Shown: positions 1 through 9,140, counted from the stretch's first letter. The stretch: 37,725 bases of DNA from an uncultured Schlesneria sp. (GCA_903904835.1 CAIVEI010000148.1:1-37725); one strand, 5' to 3'. The notes: generated from the sequence alone by a model not told the origin. Translations and numbers: made by a program.

Positions 1-277
1 AAAGCAAAGTCCTTTTGCTACAGGCATGAATCATTCGCGATCAGTACGAAAGAGTCCATCCCCAAAAATACGCGCAGATTCTGCCGGAGAAACCGACGGT
101 CCATACTTAGCTGGTACGAACAGGGTTGAAACCCCAGGCTGTATTCCTACACCGCTTCGCGGTTAAGAGATCGCCAGGATTTTCACGTCGTCCGAGAGTC
201 CACGCTTTACGTATCGGCAGCGACTCCGTCGTCGGCATCTACCCTTCGTGTGAATATTGGGTGAGCCAGTGACTTCG
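1..277. other. Left edge, no assignable gene
   Basis: I recognise nothing here. Two plus-strand frames stay open from the window edge, one to about position 128 and the other to a TAA at 164-166, and either could be the C-terminal tail of a gene that starts outside the window. Neither translated tail (42 and 54 codons) resembles a family I know. The stretch also contains the 3' flank of the minus-strand transporter, and I see no strong terminator hairpin. Confidence 0.3.
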
Positions 278-1594
278 CTATTCGGCTTCAACCTGGACGA
301 ATCGGAAGAACGACCACGTCAGCCCAGCAGTAATCAGGACGCAGACGTCGATGTAGAAAATGGGGTCCCATTGCGCGCGGCCTGAATGACCGTGTGTTCC
401 CAGCCAGTCGGCGATGGCTCCCACTAGGAATTGCGAACTCATCGCACCGAAGACACCGGCGGAGTTCATCAGACCGAACAGCGCACCGACGTGTTTGCCG
501 CTGATTCCGATCGCGCAGGACCACCACAAAGATTGAGTTGCCTGGGTCATGAAACAGGAAAGGCCAGCGAGCAAGGCGGCGAGCCATGGGTTTTGTGACA
601 ACAGTGAGCAACTCAAAAACGCGGCTGCGGCAAAGAACGCGCTGCCACCCAACAGACGTCTTCTCATCAACCCTTTCCCTGTGACCACGCGGTCCAGAAT
701 TTGACCGCCGAAAAAGGTGCCGACGGCCGCACAGGCCAGAACCAGCGACGCCATCATTCCTGCTTCGGTCTGTTCAACGCCGCGTCCTTTGATGAGGTAC
801 GTCGGGAACCAGGAAAAGTAGATGTAACTGTTGAACGACGCGAAGATCTGAACCAAACTGAGCAACCAGATACTTGGGTTGCGACTGACTAATGCCCAAG
901 GGATATGGCCATGGACGTTTTCGGAAGAGGCTCGACGTCCAATGTGTTCGGCCTCTGCCATGTTGACGGCGGGATGTGTGGCCGGATCGTCCCGGAACCA
1001 CCACCAGAATCCGGTTGCCCAGACGGCACCCAGACCACCAAATGCGGCAAATGTGGATCGCCAGCCGATATTTCGAATGAGCAGTGCGGCCAGAAATGGT
1101 GCCACGGCCCCTCCGATTTGCGAGGCCGCCAGAAATACTCCCTGTGCTCGTCCCCGTTCTGCATCGGGAAACCATCGTGATAAAACTCGTGCGGCGTTGG
1201 GAAAGGCCCCCGCTTCACCGGCTCCGAAAAGAAAGCGAACGGTAACCATCGACGACATCCCGGTGCAGGCCCCAGTCAGAGCGGTGAACGCCGACCACCA
1301 GAGCGAGATTCGTGTCAGCACCTTTCGTCCGCCGATCAGGTCACCCCATCGACCCGTTGGAATTTCGAATAGACCATAGGCCAGTGTAAAGGCCATCAAG
1401 ACGAAGCTGGCTTCGGTATTGGAAAGCTTCAAGTCCTGTTTGATGGAGGGGAGCGCCTGGGAGATACAGATGCGATCGAGGTAAAGGATCCCTGACAGGA
1501 GACAAAGGACGCCGAGCACAACGAATCGAGTTCCCGAACGGGACGAGAGTTCTGACGTTGCCGAGTCTGACTGATCAGAGGTTTCCACGGACAT
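278..1594 (-). CDS. MFS transporter, anion:cation symporter (ACS) type
   Basis: This is an inner-membrane secondary transporter of the major facilitator superfamily with about twelve hydrophobic segments. The first segment contains the YLDR motif. The loop GRWGDLIGGRK is the classic MFS loop 2-3 signature. The stretch FGAGEAGAFPNAARVLSRWF is typical of the ACS family, which imports sugar acids such as glucarate, galactonate and hexuronates with protons. An in-frame ATG lies 15 bases further upstream (1609), but the ATG at 1594 has AAGGA about 8 bases before it, so I prefer the 438-residue form. It is divergent from the dimethylformamidase-like gene and shares a 150-base control region with it, so it may import that enzyme's substrate or product; this is inference. 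The substrate cannot be read from sequence. Confidence 0.9.
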   Translation of the reverse strand: MSVETSDQSDSATSELSSRSGTRFVVLGVLCLLSGILYLDRICISQALPSIKQDLKLSNTEASFVLMAFTLAYGLFEIPTGRWGDLIGGRKVLTRISLWWSAFTALTGACTGMSSMVTVRFLFGAGEAGAFPNAARVLSRWFPDAERGRAQGVFLAASQIGGAVAPFLAALLIRNIGWRSTFAAFGGLGAVWATGFWWWFRDDPATHPAVNMAEAEHIGRRASSENVHGHIPWALVSRNPSIWLLSLVQIFASFNSYIYFSWFPTYLIKGRGVEQTEAGMMASLVLACAAVGTFFGGQILDRVVTGKGLMRRRLLGGSAFFAAAAFLSCSLLSQNPWLAALLAGLSCFMTQATQSLWWSCAIGISGKHVGALFGLMNSAGVFGAMSSQFLVGAIADWLGTHGHSGRAQWDPIFYIDVCVLITAGLTWSFFRFVQVEAE

Positions 1595-1744
1595 GACCTT
1601 TTCCTTCATGGAGGGGCCGGAAGTTGTCGGGGCCTTTCTTCAGAGCGGCAGGTCGTCGCTGGCTAAGCGGCGACGATGATTGTTACGCTGTTAACCGAGC
1701 GCTTCAAGTTACGTGGTGAGAATTAATAAGCTGCGAGCCCCGCC

Positions 1745-3331
1745 ATGTTGATTGGTTATGTCAGTGACGAACGCTATGTGGCCCTGGTTGACGTTGCCTT
1801 GGAGTTTGTCAATGTCCAGGGCGAATCGTGGGAAGCAAGGTCTCGTGCAACAGGAGCAGTTTATCTAGATGCTCCAGCCGGAAACTATACCGTCACACTG
1901 CAGAGGCCCGGTTACGGTGCGAAACGAAGCCACGTCACGTTGCCGACCACGTCTCCTCATCAATTCCGACTGTTGAGCGATGGACTAAGCGGTTATGTCT
2001 GGCCGAAGTGGGTTCGCGGCGGTGAGGCCGGCGAATTTCGAGTTCACTCCGTTGAACAGTATCACCTGGAATTATGGCGATACGGATGGAAGCCAGAGTT
2101 CGTTCGAAGCCTCGGCTGGCACGATGAGCACGGTCCTCGTGCGACGATGCAAGTCACTCCGGACGGCGACTACACCCAAACTGGAGTCGAGTGGAATCGG
2201 GTTGGATATACGAGTCCGACTCACAAACAATTTCTTGCGGCGCCAGATCAGTCTGGTTTGTATTACTTTAGGGCTCAAACCCCTTCCGGGTTGCAGTTTT
2301 CGTTTCCATGGATCGTGGCACCAATACGTCCGAAAGCACCACTGGCGGTGCTTGGCAGCAACATCACCTGGAATGCCTACAACAGCTTTGGCGGACGAAG
2401 CAATTACATTCACGCAGACGAGTTGCCGCCGACGCCGACGGTGAATTCGCGGAATGATCTCAAGCGTTATCGCGACGCGGAATTTATGACTTGGAACTGC
2501 GAATCATATGTACCACTTTCGTTCGATCGACCTGAGCCGTTTAATCACATTGATTTTGACGCACAGATTACAGATCCGATTCAAGGCAGGCAGGCGTGTC
2601 ATCTGGCACCGGCGGAGTGGCGCTTGCTGGGATGGCTTGAGCACCAAAGTCTGCCGTATGACTTTTATGCGGAAACTCAACTGGACGATGGGACGCTAGA
2701 TCTCTCGTCTTATCGCGCGCTGATTTCGGCTGTTCATCCTGAGTATTGGACACGGCGAATGTTTGACCGTGTCAAGCAGTGGGTTTTTGAAGAAGGGGGA
2801 AGGCTTCTTTATCTTGGTGGCAACGGCATGAACTGCGAGGTTGAAATTCATGGGTCGTCGATGACGGTACACAACGAACAGATTACGGGGCTGGACGTGG
2901 CGGGTGTTGGAGCAGAAAGCCGAATGGCACTGCGTCATGAATCGGAGGCAAGCCTGGTCGGGGTTGTCTTTACGCCTCCGGGAGCCATGACGGGTGCGCC
3001 GTATCGTGTGGTGGATTCCAGCCATTGGGCTTTTCATCGGACGGGACTTCAAAATGGCAATCTGTTCGGACTGAAGTCACTTCATATGCGTTGTCCTGGG
3101 GGAGCATCGGGGCACGAAACAGACAAGATTTCGCCCAGTACACCAGCGAACACTCAGTTGCTGGCTCAGGGGCTGAATCCCGACGAAGGGGGGGCACACA
3201 TGGTTCATTTTGAAACCCCGAAAGGGGGAGGCGTGTTTTCCGTTGGCTCGATTTCGTGGGTCAGCAGCTTGCCCGTTGATGAACAGGTCTCACAGATTAC
3301 CGAAAACGCAATTCGCCGTTTTTTGGAATGA
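1745..3331 (+). CDS. N,N-dimethylformamidase beta-subunit-like protein with N-terminal carboxypeptidase-regulatory-like domain
   Basis: Residues 1 to about 75 look like a small beta-sandwich of the carboxypeptidase-regulatory/Cna-B type, ending in a YTVTLQRPGYG strand pair. The rest, from about residue 85, matches the large-subunit C-terminal domain of N,N-dimethylformamidase. It has conserved aromatic blocks (NITWNAYNSFGG, HPEYW, GGRLLYLGGNGMNCE). Dimethylformamidase is an iron amidohydrolase whose metal is held partly by tyrosines; I could not map the ligands with certainty. The protein (528 residues) is shorter than the roughly 760-residue enzyme subunit, and no small-subunit gene is adjacent. 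It has no signal peptide, so it is probably cytoplasmic. The ATG at 1745 has only a weak Shine-Dalgarno. The true substrate is unknown; family members outside methylotrophs are mostly uncharacterised. Confidence 0.75.
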   Translation: MLIGYVSDERYVALVDVALEFVNVQGESWEARSRATGAVYLDAPAGNYTVTLQRPGYGAKRSHVTLPTTSPHQFRLLSDGLSGYVWPKWVRGGEAGEFRVHSVEQYHLELWRYGWKPEFVRSLGWHDEHGPRATMQVTPDGDYTQTGVEWNRVGYTSPTHKQFLAAPDQSGLYYFRAQTPSGLQFSFPWIVAPIRPKAPLAVLGSNITWNAYNSFGGRSNYIHADELPPTPTVNSRNDLKRYRDAEFMTWNCESYVPLSFDRPEPFNHIDFDAQITDPIQGRQACHLAPAEWRLLGWLEHQSLPYDFYAETQLDDGTLDLSSYRALISAVHPEYWTRRMFDRVKQWVFEEGGRLLYLGGNGMNCEVEIHGSSMTVHNEQITGLDVAGVGAESRMALRHESEASLVGVVFTPPGAMTGAPYRVVDSSHWAFHRTGLQNGNLFGLKSLHMRCPGGASGHETDKISPSTPANTQLLAQGLNPDEGGAHMVHFETPKGGGVFSVGSISWVSSLPVDEQVSQITENAIRRFLE

Positions 3332-3628
3332 AGACCGTGACTTTCAGGGGCATTTCGGTGAAAACGCAGAATCTGCCGGTTATACCGAGAGTCGTCTAGG
3401 GTACGATTGACCGGGCAAAATCAATTGCACGAATCTTCTTAATCATTCACGACGATTTAACACCAAGTTAATCGTGAAAAAGTCCTGCTCAAACGCCAGA
3501 CAGCGGAATTCGCAGGGCGATCGACGAATAGCGTCGCACGCTTATTCAATCGTGATTGCTTCGCTGCTTAAGGGATTGCGGTGAAGTGATTTTGAACTGA
3601 ATCGTTTCGCGGGCTGGAGAAATCCCTT
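3332..3628. other. Intergenic region with bulged hairpin
   Basis: This 297-base gap separates the dimethylformamidase-like gene from the kinase-like gene. It contains an interrupted inverted repeat at 3446-3478: TTCACGA, a 4-base bulge, TTAAC, a 5-base loop, then GTTAA and TCGTGAA. No T-run follows on either strand, so it is not a convincing intrinsic terminator and could be an operator or an mRNA structure. The promoter of the downstream gene must also lie here, but I cannot point to clear -35/-10 boxes. Confidence 0.35.
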
Positions 3629-4354
3629 ATGAGCCGGTTGTCCACATCGCAAAGCATTCTGCGACCGCAACTTGCAATTCCATCTTCGCCCGTTAGCAAA
3701 CAACACTTGTCGGAATGGATGTTATCGATTCCGGGTGTTTCCCGGGTTGTCGATCGCATTGGCGTGACTGAATTTCGTCGGCGAATCTTCCACATGTCAC
3801 CATCGCTTATGCCGATGGCGCTTCCTTATATTCCGCACCAGGATGTCTGGGGCGCACCGTTACTTTGCATTCTGTTTCTCTCGACCATTACGATTCTGGT
3901 ACTTGCGGTAGTGCTGGGACCTTTTTTGGTCCGCAGCGGTGAAATTAATTGGATGGGAGCGGTGTTGGGTTATATGGGGCCGGTTGTTGGTTCACTTCTG
4001 CTGTTTCCCGGACGTGCGGAATGGGGGCTGATGACTTTGCAGATTCTTGCGCTGGGTGACGGGTCAGCGACATTGGGCGGGTTGATGATTGGTGGGCGGC
4101 GACTTCCATGGAATCGAAAAAAGACATTCTCGGGATTGTGCTGTTTTGCGATCGTTGGCTCATTCGCTGCGTCTTACAGCTTTTGGGGTGAATCGCGACC
4201 TGGGGTGCCGTTTGCAAAAGCGTTTCTGATTTGCAGTGTTGCGGCGGTATGTGCGGCGATTGTCGAGTCGCTGCCGATCCGGTCGAACGACAATCTGCGA
4301 GTCGGAACAACAGCGCTGGTCGTTGGGGTCGTCATGAGTTTGCTGGTGATTTAG
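3629..4354 (+). CDS. Polyprenol/dolichol/phytol kinase-like membrane protein (SEC59/DGK1/VTE5 family)
   Basis: This is a multi-pass membrane protein of 241 residues with about six hydrophobic segments. Three features point to the CTP-dependent polyprenol/diacylglycerol kinase family, which is related to phosphatidate cytidylyltransferase. They are an N-terminal EFRRRIFHMSPSL segment (residues 48-60, like the family's E-RRK-H entry), ALGDGSATLGG (141-151) followed by KKTFSG (164-169), and a C-terminal ESLPIRSNDN (213-222). Known members phosphorylate a lipid alcohol (dolichol, phytol, farnesol or diacylglycerol) at the membrane. The start is supported by GGAGA 8 bases upstream of ATG. It is followed 58 bases later by an ABC transporter pair on the same strand, so a lipid-related operon is plausible. 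The exact substrate is unknown. Confidence 0.7.
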   Translation: MSRLSTSQSILRPQLAIPSSPVSKQHLSEWMLSIPGVSRVVDRIGVTEFRRRIFHMSPSLMPMALPYIPHQDVWGAPLLCILFLSTITILVLAVVLGPFLVRSGEINWMGAVLGYMGPVVGSLLLFPGRAEWGLMTLQILALGDGSATLGGLMIGGRRLPWNRKKTFSGLCCFAIVGSFAASYSFWGESRPGVPFAKAFLICSVAAVCAAIVESLPIRSNDNLRVGTTALVVGVVMSLLVI

Positions 4355-4412
4355 GTGACGACTGTTTGGAACGGATGACAGAAAGAAACGTGGTCAAGGA
4401 AGTTTTTGTAGT

Positions 4413-5555
4413 ATGTCCGCAGGGTTCACATCGACGACTTTGCTAAGCAGGATCGGTCGGCTTTCTAGCCAGCCCGTAGCTACGGCTATTGGGACTGTGG
4501 TTCCGAAAGAATTGCCGCCACAGCCAGCCCAGGAACATGCGAACAGTCTGGCGGAAGTCGTTCACCTTCGAAAGAGTTACGGCACTCACCTGGCGGTAAA
4601 AGACGTCAGTTTCAAGCTGCAACGGGGTGAAGTACTAGGGCTATTGGGGCCAAACGGCGCAGGAAAAAGTACGACGATGATGATGCTGGCAGGGTTATTG
4701 ACCCCGACCAGCGGCGATGTTTTGCTGGACGGTCGTAAATTTGATGGCCGCAATCATGAGCTTCGCCGAATGCTGGGGGTTGTGCCTCAAGAGTACGCGA
4801 TTTATCAAGAACTGAATGCAATCGACAATCTGCTGTTCTTCGGCAAACTTTATGGTTTACGAGGTAAGGTCCTGAAGGATCGCTGTAACGAGGTACTCGA
4901 GCAGATTGGCCTGGTGGAAAGTGCCAAGCGCCCATCGGGTGACTATTCCGGCGGGATGAAGCGTCGACTCAACTTTGGCGTTGCCCTGATGCACAAGCCT
5001 TCGATTTTGATCCTCGATGAACCGACGGTCGGTGTCGATCCCCAGTCGCGGTCGCATTTGCTGGATTGTGTTCGGCGTCAGGCCTCAGAAGGTGTCGGCA
5101 TCGTTTACGCAAGCCATTACATGGAAGAGATTCAGTCGATCTGCCACCGGGTCGCAATCGTTGATCATGGAGAGGTGCTGGTCGATGACACGATCCCTAA
5201 TCTCATTGGGGGAACGGGCTCTGACTTATACCTCTACGTCAATCGAACGACAGGAATTTCGGAAGAACTCGGAAACCTGGCGATTGTTGGAATCGGTAGT
5301 GACGGTGAGCCGGCAGTGATTGTTCCCGGCGAAGTCCCTGCTTCGGGTAAACATGCGAACGTCAGTTCATTGCGTTATGGATTGGGATCGCTCATGCCTG
5401 AAACGCCTCGAATTTCCCCCGAATTGTCATGGCGGTTACAGACAGTCCTGTTCAAATTGGGAAACATAGGCATCGAAGTCCAGCGAATCGAGACTCAGCA
5501 ATCGAATCTTGAACGGCTATTCCTTCAGCTTACGGGAAAGCGGTTGCGAGATTAG
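4413..5555 (+). CDS. ABC transporter ATP-binding protein (ABC-2 exporter type)
   Basis: This is the cytoplasmic ATPase of an exporter. Walker A is GPNGAGKST (79-87), the Q-loop glutamine is in VPQE (about 126), the signature is SGGMKR (179-184), Walker B is ILILDEP (198-204) and the switch histidine is in ASHYMEE (235). The first 45 residues are an extra, low-complexity N-terminal extension before the ATPase domain. The last 130 residues form the accessory tail common in drug, lipid and antibiotic exporters (DrrA/CcmA-like). AAGGAAG lies about 10 bases upstream of the ATG. The permease begins 87 bases downstream, so the two almost certainly form one transporter. The cargo cannot be predicted. 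Confidence 0.9.
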   Translation: MSAGFTSTTLLSRIGRLSSQPVATAIGTVVPKELPPQPAQEHANSLAEVVHLRKSYGTHLAVKDVSFKLQRGEVLGLLGPNGAGKSTTMMMLAGLLTPTSGDVLLDGRKFDGRNHELRRMLGVVPQEYAIYQELNAIDNLLFFGKLYGLRGKVLKDRCNEVLEQIGLVESAKRPSGDYSGGMKRRLNFGVALMHKPSILILDEPTVGVDPQSRSHLLDCVRRQASEGVGIVYASHYMEEIQSICHRVAIVDHGEVLVDDTIPNLIGGTGSDLYLYVNRTTGISEELGNLAIVGIGSDGEPAVIVPGEVPASGKHANVSSLRYGLGSLMPETPRISPELSWRLQTVLFKLGNIGIEVQRIETQQSNLERLFLQLTGKRLRD

Positions 5556-5560
5556 TTGCG

Positions 5561-5575
5561 ACGGAAATTCCGTCG
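5561..5575. repeat. Short palindrome between ATPase and permease genes
   Basis: GACGGAA and TTCCGTC are separated by one base and begin 6 bases after the ATPase stop codon. It could fold as a 5-bp stem with an AAATT loop, perhaps protecting the 3' end of the upstream cistron, or it could be a protein-binding dyad. There is no T-run, so it is unlikely to terminate transcription fully. Confidence 0.35.
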
Positions 5576-5642
5576 GACGTGTGTCTGGCCGCGAATGACC
5601 GTTCTGGCGCCAATCGACTACGAAACGGAGTAAGACTTAATT

Positions 5643-6863
5643 ATGTCAGCCTGGCACATTACTATTAAAGATCTCTTACTTTTGTCTCGTGATAAACGAG
5701 CACTGGTGTTGCTTCTGGTATTGCCGTTGATGTTCATTTCGATCGTCGGCATGTCGACGGGGCAGTTGCTGACTCGAGACGAAAACAGCGAACGCTTCAA
5801 AATCGTCGTCGTGGATCAGAACAATAGCGAAACCTCGCGGGACCTTGTCACGGAGCTTGCAAAAAAACCAGAACTTCTGATCAGGTCGGTTTCATCCAGA
5901 GAATCTGCTGATGATCTGGTGCGAAGCGGAGACGCCTCGCTGATTCTTGTCGTTGGCCCGAAGTTTGAAGAACTCGTTGAACAGATCCGAGTCAGCGACA
6001 TCTTCAATTCGAAAGACGGGCCAGCGGCGGCGGGTCTGGCTGCACTGGATCTTGAGGTTGTGACAAAGCCAAATTCGGCAGGGATTGGGCGACTGCTCGA
6101 AGGGGTCGTGCGTTCGCAAGTGATTGGATTTATTGCACCGATCGCTGCAAGAAAGAATCCAGTCACGCGAGCCTGGGTTCGATCGCAAGAAACGGATGGG
6201 GAATCGGCTTCAGTCACTTCCGTTGCGTCGATAGATGACAAGCCTAAATCCAGGCAGAACGCAGTCTATTTGTGGGTTGTTCCCGGCTTCACAGTGATGT
6301 TCGCGTTTTTCGTCATCAGTATCATGGCAAGATCTTTTATCATTGAGCGTGATCAGGGGACATTACGACGATTGTTGATGGCCCCCATCGGAACAGTGCC
6401 TGTGTTGATAGGAAAGACGATCCCGTTTTATCTGACGTCAGTACTGCAATGTTCGTTGTTGTTCTTATGCGGTCGATTGATGTTCGGAATGCCTTGGGGG
6501 ACTCAACCGGCGTACCTGATACCGGTGATTCTGTGTACTTCGGCGGCTGCTACGTCTCTCGGACTGCTTCTGGCTACGGTGGTGCACACCGATCAGCAGG
6601 TTTCATCGTATGGGACGACTTTAATTCTGATGTTCAGTAGCATCAGCGGCTGTTTCTTTCCTCGTGAATTCTTTCCGAAGCTGATGCGTCAGATCAGTCT
6701 TTTGACGCCTCACGCGTGGTCGCTGAAAGCGTTCGATGCTGTGCTGACTCAGCCAATTGTCGACTCTCAACTGATCTTGTCCTGTTGCGGGATGCTTCTC
6801 GTGTTTACGGTCGTTTTCTTCACGACCGGATGGTGGAGATTTCGAGCCACCGCGCACGGTTAA
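5643..6863 (+). CDS. ABC-2 type transporter permease
   Basis: This is the membrane partner of the preceding ATPase. It has one transmembrane helix at residues 20-41, then a large extracytoplasmic domain up to about residue 205. Five more hydrophobic segments follow from about 207, 254, 290, 325 and 378. The short cytoplasmic stretch ERDQGTLRRLLMAPIG (235-250) is the ABC-2 permease signature that contacts the ATPase. This layout, a helix then an outer domain then a five-helix bundle, is that of YhhJ/YbhS-like exporters. The ATG at 5643 has GGAG about 11 bases upstream. The extracellular domain fits an exporter, but the substrate is unknown; the kinase-like gene upstream hints at a lipid. Confidence 0.88.
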   Translation: MSAWHITIKDLLLLSRDKRALVLLLVLPLMFISIVGMSTGQLLTRDENSERFKIVVVDQNNSETSRDLVTELAKKPELLIRSVSSRESADDLVRSGDASLILVVGPKFEELVEQIRVSDIFNSKDGPAAAGLAALDLEVVTKPNSAGIGRLLEGVVRSQVIGFIAPIAARKNPVTRAWVRSQETDGESASVTSVASIDDKPKSRQNAVYLWVVPGFTVMFAFFVISIMARSFIIERDQGTLRRLLMAPIGTVPVLIGKTIPFYLTSVLQCSLLFLCGRLMFGMPWGTQPAYLIPVILCTSAAATSLGLLLATVVHTDQQVSSYGTTLILMFSSISGCFFPREFFPKLMRQISLLTPHAWSLKAFDAVLTQPIVDSQLILSCCGMLLVFTVVFFTTGWWRFRATAHG

Positions 6864-6987
6864 ATTCCAACCCGAAAATTGTTGCTACTTTTTCTTCCGT
6901 TCCGGGTTAATTAATGAAAGTTGCTACGGAAAAATGGTATAAAAGGCTTCGCGCCAGTTCGGGGCTCAAAAATAAAACGAGTAGATC

Positions 6988-8679
6988 ATGTCGCTTCCGA
7001 TCAAAGGTTCGCGTGCAACAGGTGTCGCGTCCGCAACCGACGATCAGCGATCGTCATCATTGCGAGGACTTCTGACCTCGGAAGCTGTCGATTTCTCGCC
7101 CAAGCGGTCGTTTTTCTGGAAGAAATTGATTTCCCCCATTTCGACCAGCCTGGTCGTACATGCGGCGGTCTTGTTCATCCTCAGTTGGATCTATTTCGAT
7201 CTTCCAAACAACAAAGTGTTCGAGACGATTCTCACACTCGTTGCCGGTGACAACGGTTCATCTGGGGACGCGGTTGAGATCAATTTCGGCGATTTAAAGG
7301 AACCGACGATTGAAGAGGGAGGGCCGGCGTTGGCGGAGATCGGAGTGATCGGTGAGATCGAACCGGAAATAATGGCCATGGGTGACGATGTTGAGTCTCC
7401 TTCCCCGATGAATGTGAATAATGTGAATGCCGAGTCAATTCCCGGCGGAGATCGAAATCCGGTCGGAAAAAAAGTTGAAGCGACTTCGAAAAAATCTGGG
7501 AATAAACGAGCCACATCAACGAAAACACAGCCCCAGCCGGGAACGTCTGCCGCCGCCGAAGCGGAAGGAACCGTTCACGCAGAGCATTTTGTTGGACGTA
7601 CATCCAAGGGGAAAGCCGCCCTTTTGAAACGCATGGGGGGGACTGATGCGAGCGAAGCGGCAGTTGCCAAAGGGTTGGTGTGGCTCAAGAACCATCAGCT
7701 TCCTGACGGATCGTGGAACTTTAATCACGTGAGCAGCCCTCGCTGTGACTGTACGATGCCCGGTCGCATGGAAAACAATCCCTACGCGGCGACAGCGATG
7801 GCAGTCATGGCGTTCCTGGGAGCTGGTAAAACTCACGAAACCGGCGAGTACCAGTTGGAAGTTCGCTATGGCCTCGATTTCTTGCTTGCTCAGGGAATAC
7901 GAGTGGGAAAGGGTATCCGTTATTACGGCGAATTATCAGGGCCGGCCACTTATTACACACACGGCCTTGTGACGATCGCGATTAGCGAAGCCTACGCGAT
8001 GACTGGAGATGCTCGTTTGCGACCGGCCGTGACGGGAGCGGTTGAATTCCTTGCCGACACGCAGGATTACGGTGGAGGATGGCGTTATTTTCCCGGTCAA
8101 CCTGGCGATACTTCTGTTGTAGCCTGGCAATTGATGGGCTTGAAAAGTGCTCAATTTTCGCGAATCACCGTACCGCAGAAAGTTTTTAGTGGCATTGATC
8201 GATTCCTGGTCAGTGTTTCGTCAATGCGAGGTTCGCAGTATGCGTATCTACCTGATCGCAGTAATTCTCCAACACCGTCAATGACCGCTGCGGGCTTGTT
8301 ATGCAAAATGTATCTCGGTGCAAAGGAAAACCACGGAGGAATGCGTGCGGGCATTCGATTTCTGGATCAACACGGTCCAGAACCCGATGGCATGTACTAT
8401 AACTACTATGCGACACAGGTCTTACATCATTGGGGAGGCCCCGAATGGGATCGATGGAATAATGTCATGCGTGAGCATTTGATTCGAACACAGATTCGAG
8501 ACGGTCATGCAACGGGGAGTTGGGACGTTGCCGACCGTCACGGATATGTCGGTGGCCGTGTCTACATGACGACATTAGCCTTGTTGACGCTCGAAGTTTA
8601 TTACCGACACCTGCCACTTTATCAGCGGGACCGGATCGATTTTCCGCTCATCAACAAGGAAGCCCAAGTCAACAAATAA
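6988..8679 (+). CDS. Membrane-anchored terpene-cyclase-fold (prenyltransferase/squalene oxidase repeat) protein
   Basis: The protein has three parts. An N-terminal cytoplasmic stretch leads into one helix (about 52-70) in which ISTSLVVHAAVLFILS resembles the membrane anchor of TonB-like proteins. A low-complexity linker runs from about 75 to 215. A C-terminal alpha/alpha-barrel domain (about 225-550) has repeats of the squalene-cyclase/prenyltransferase type, including LPDGSWNF. I see no DxDD acid motif, so it is unlikely to cyclise squalene. Proteins of this form are numerous in planctomycetes and are uncharacterised. It follows the ABC permease by 124 bases on the same strand and ends 9 bases from the convergent Hsp20 gene. 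The Shine-Dalgarno before ATG 6988 is weak. Confidence 0.75.
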   Translation: MSLPIKGSRATGVASATDDQRSSSLRGLLTSEAVDFSPKRSFFWKKLISPISTSLVVHAAVLFILSWIYFDLPNNKVFETILTLVAGDNGSSGDAVEINFGDLKEPTIEEGGPALAEIGVIGEIEPEIMAMGDDVESPSPMNVNNVNAESIPGGDRNPVGKKVEATSKKSGNKRATSTKTQPQPGTSAAAEAEGTVHAEHFVGRTSKGKAALLKRMGGTDASEAAVAKGLVWLKNHQLPDGSWNFNHVSSPRCDCTMPGRMENNPYAATAMAVMAFLGAGKTHETGEYQLEVRYGLDFLLAQGIRVGKGIRYYGELSGPATYYTHGLVTIAISEAYAMTGDARLRPAVTGAVEFLADTQDYGGGWRYFPGQPGDTSVVAWQLMGLKSAQFSRITVPQKVFSGIDRFLVSVSSMRGSQYAYLPDRSNSPTPSMTAAGLLCKMYLGAKENHGGMRAGIRFLDQHGPEPDGMYYNYYATQVLHHWGGPEWDRWNNVMREHLIRTQIRDGHATGSWDVADRHGYVGGRVYMTTLALLTLEVYYRHLPLYQRDRIDFPLINKEAQVNK

Positions 8680-8688
8680 TTCGCAATT

Positions 8689-9087
8689 TTAATCGATTTG
8701 AATTTGTATGCGACGTGGTTCTGGTTTTGAAAGACGGGGCAGAACAACTTCGAGCACACCTTGATTCAGCTTGGCAGAAATTCGCTCGTGGTCAACTTCG
8801 TCGCTGAGGATGAACGACCTCAGAAAATGTCCCACCTGGTACTCTTGGTGAATCAAACGAGCTTCACTTGGAACAGACAACGAAACTTTGCCGAAAAGCG
8901 ATAGTTTATTGTCTTGAATCTGGAGCTCTAAGGAATCTGTGGCGACGCCAGGTAAGTCAGCCTGAAGCACCAAGCCCTCAGCCGTTTCGAAAATGTCGAT
9001 TGGCGGATTAAAAACAACCTCATCAATTGGATATTCTTTTGGAGGTGGAGGTGCCGTCTCTGATGTTCGTACAATTTCATGAGACAT
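8689..9087 (-). CDS. Small heat-shock protein, Hsp20/alpha-crystallin family
   Basis: This is an ATP-independent holdase chaperone of 132 residues. The alpha-crystallin domain begins near ETAEGLVLQADLPG and contains DLPGVATDSLELQIQDN and the late LNQGVLEVVLP strand, which is the family hallmark. The C-terminal IQI in RRIQIQID is the I-x-I motif that docks into neighbouring subunits. GAGGAG lies 8 bases before the ATG at 9087; a longer frame would need a TTG inside that Shine-Dalgarno, so it is rejected. It lies 53 bases downstream of a second Hsp20 gene and is probably co-transcribed with it. Confidence 0.93.
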   Translation of the reverse strand: MSHEIVRTSETAPPPPKEYPIDEVVFNPPIDIFETAEGLVLQADLPGVATDSLELQIQDNKLSLFGKVSLSVPSEARLIHQEYQVGHFLRSFILSDEVDHERISAKLNQGVLEVVLPRLSKPEPRRIQIQID

Positions 9088-9140
9088 TTGTTTGCGACTC
9101 CTCAAGGCGGATTCGACACCGCGATAAAAACGCTTTTGGA

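Noticed and set aside
6988-8679. Functional squalene-hopene cyclase
   Set aside because: The fold repeats are present, but no DxDD motif is visible, the domain is about half the size of a cyclase, and it is tethered by a TonB-like helix.
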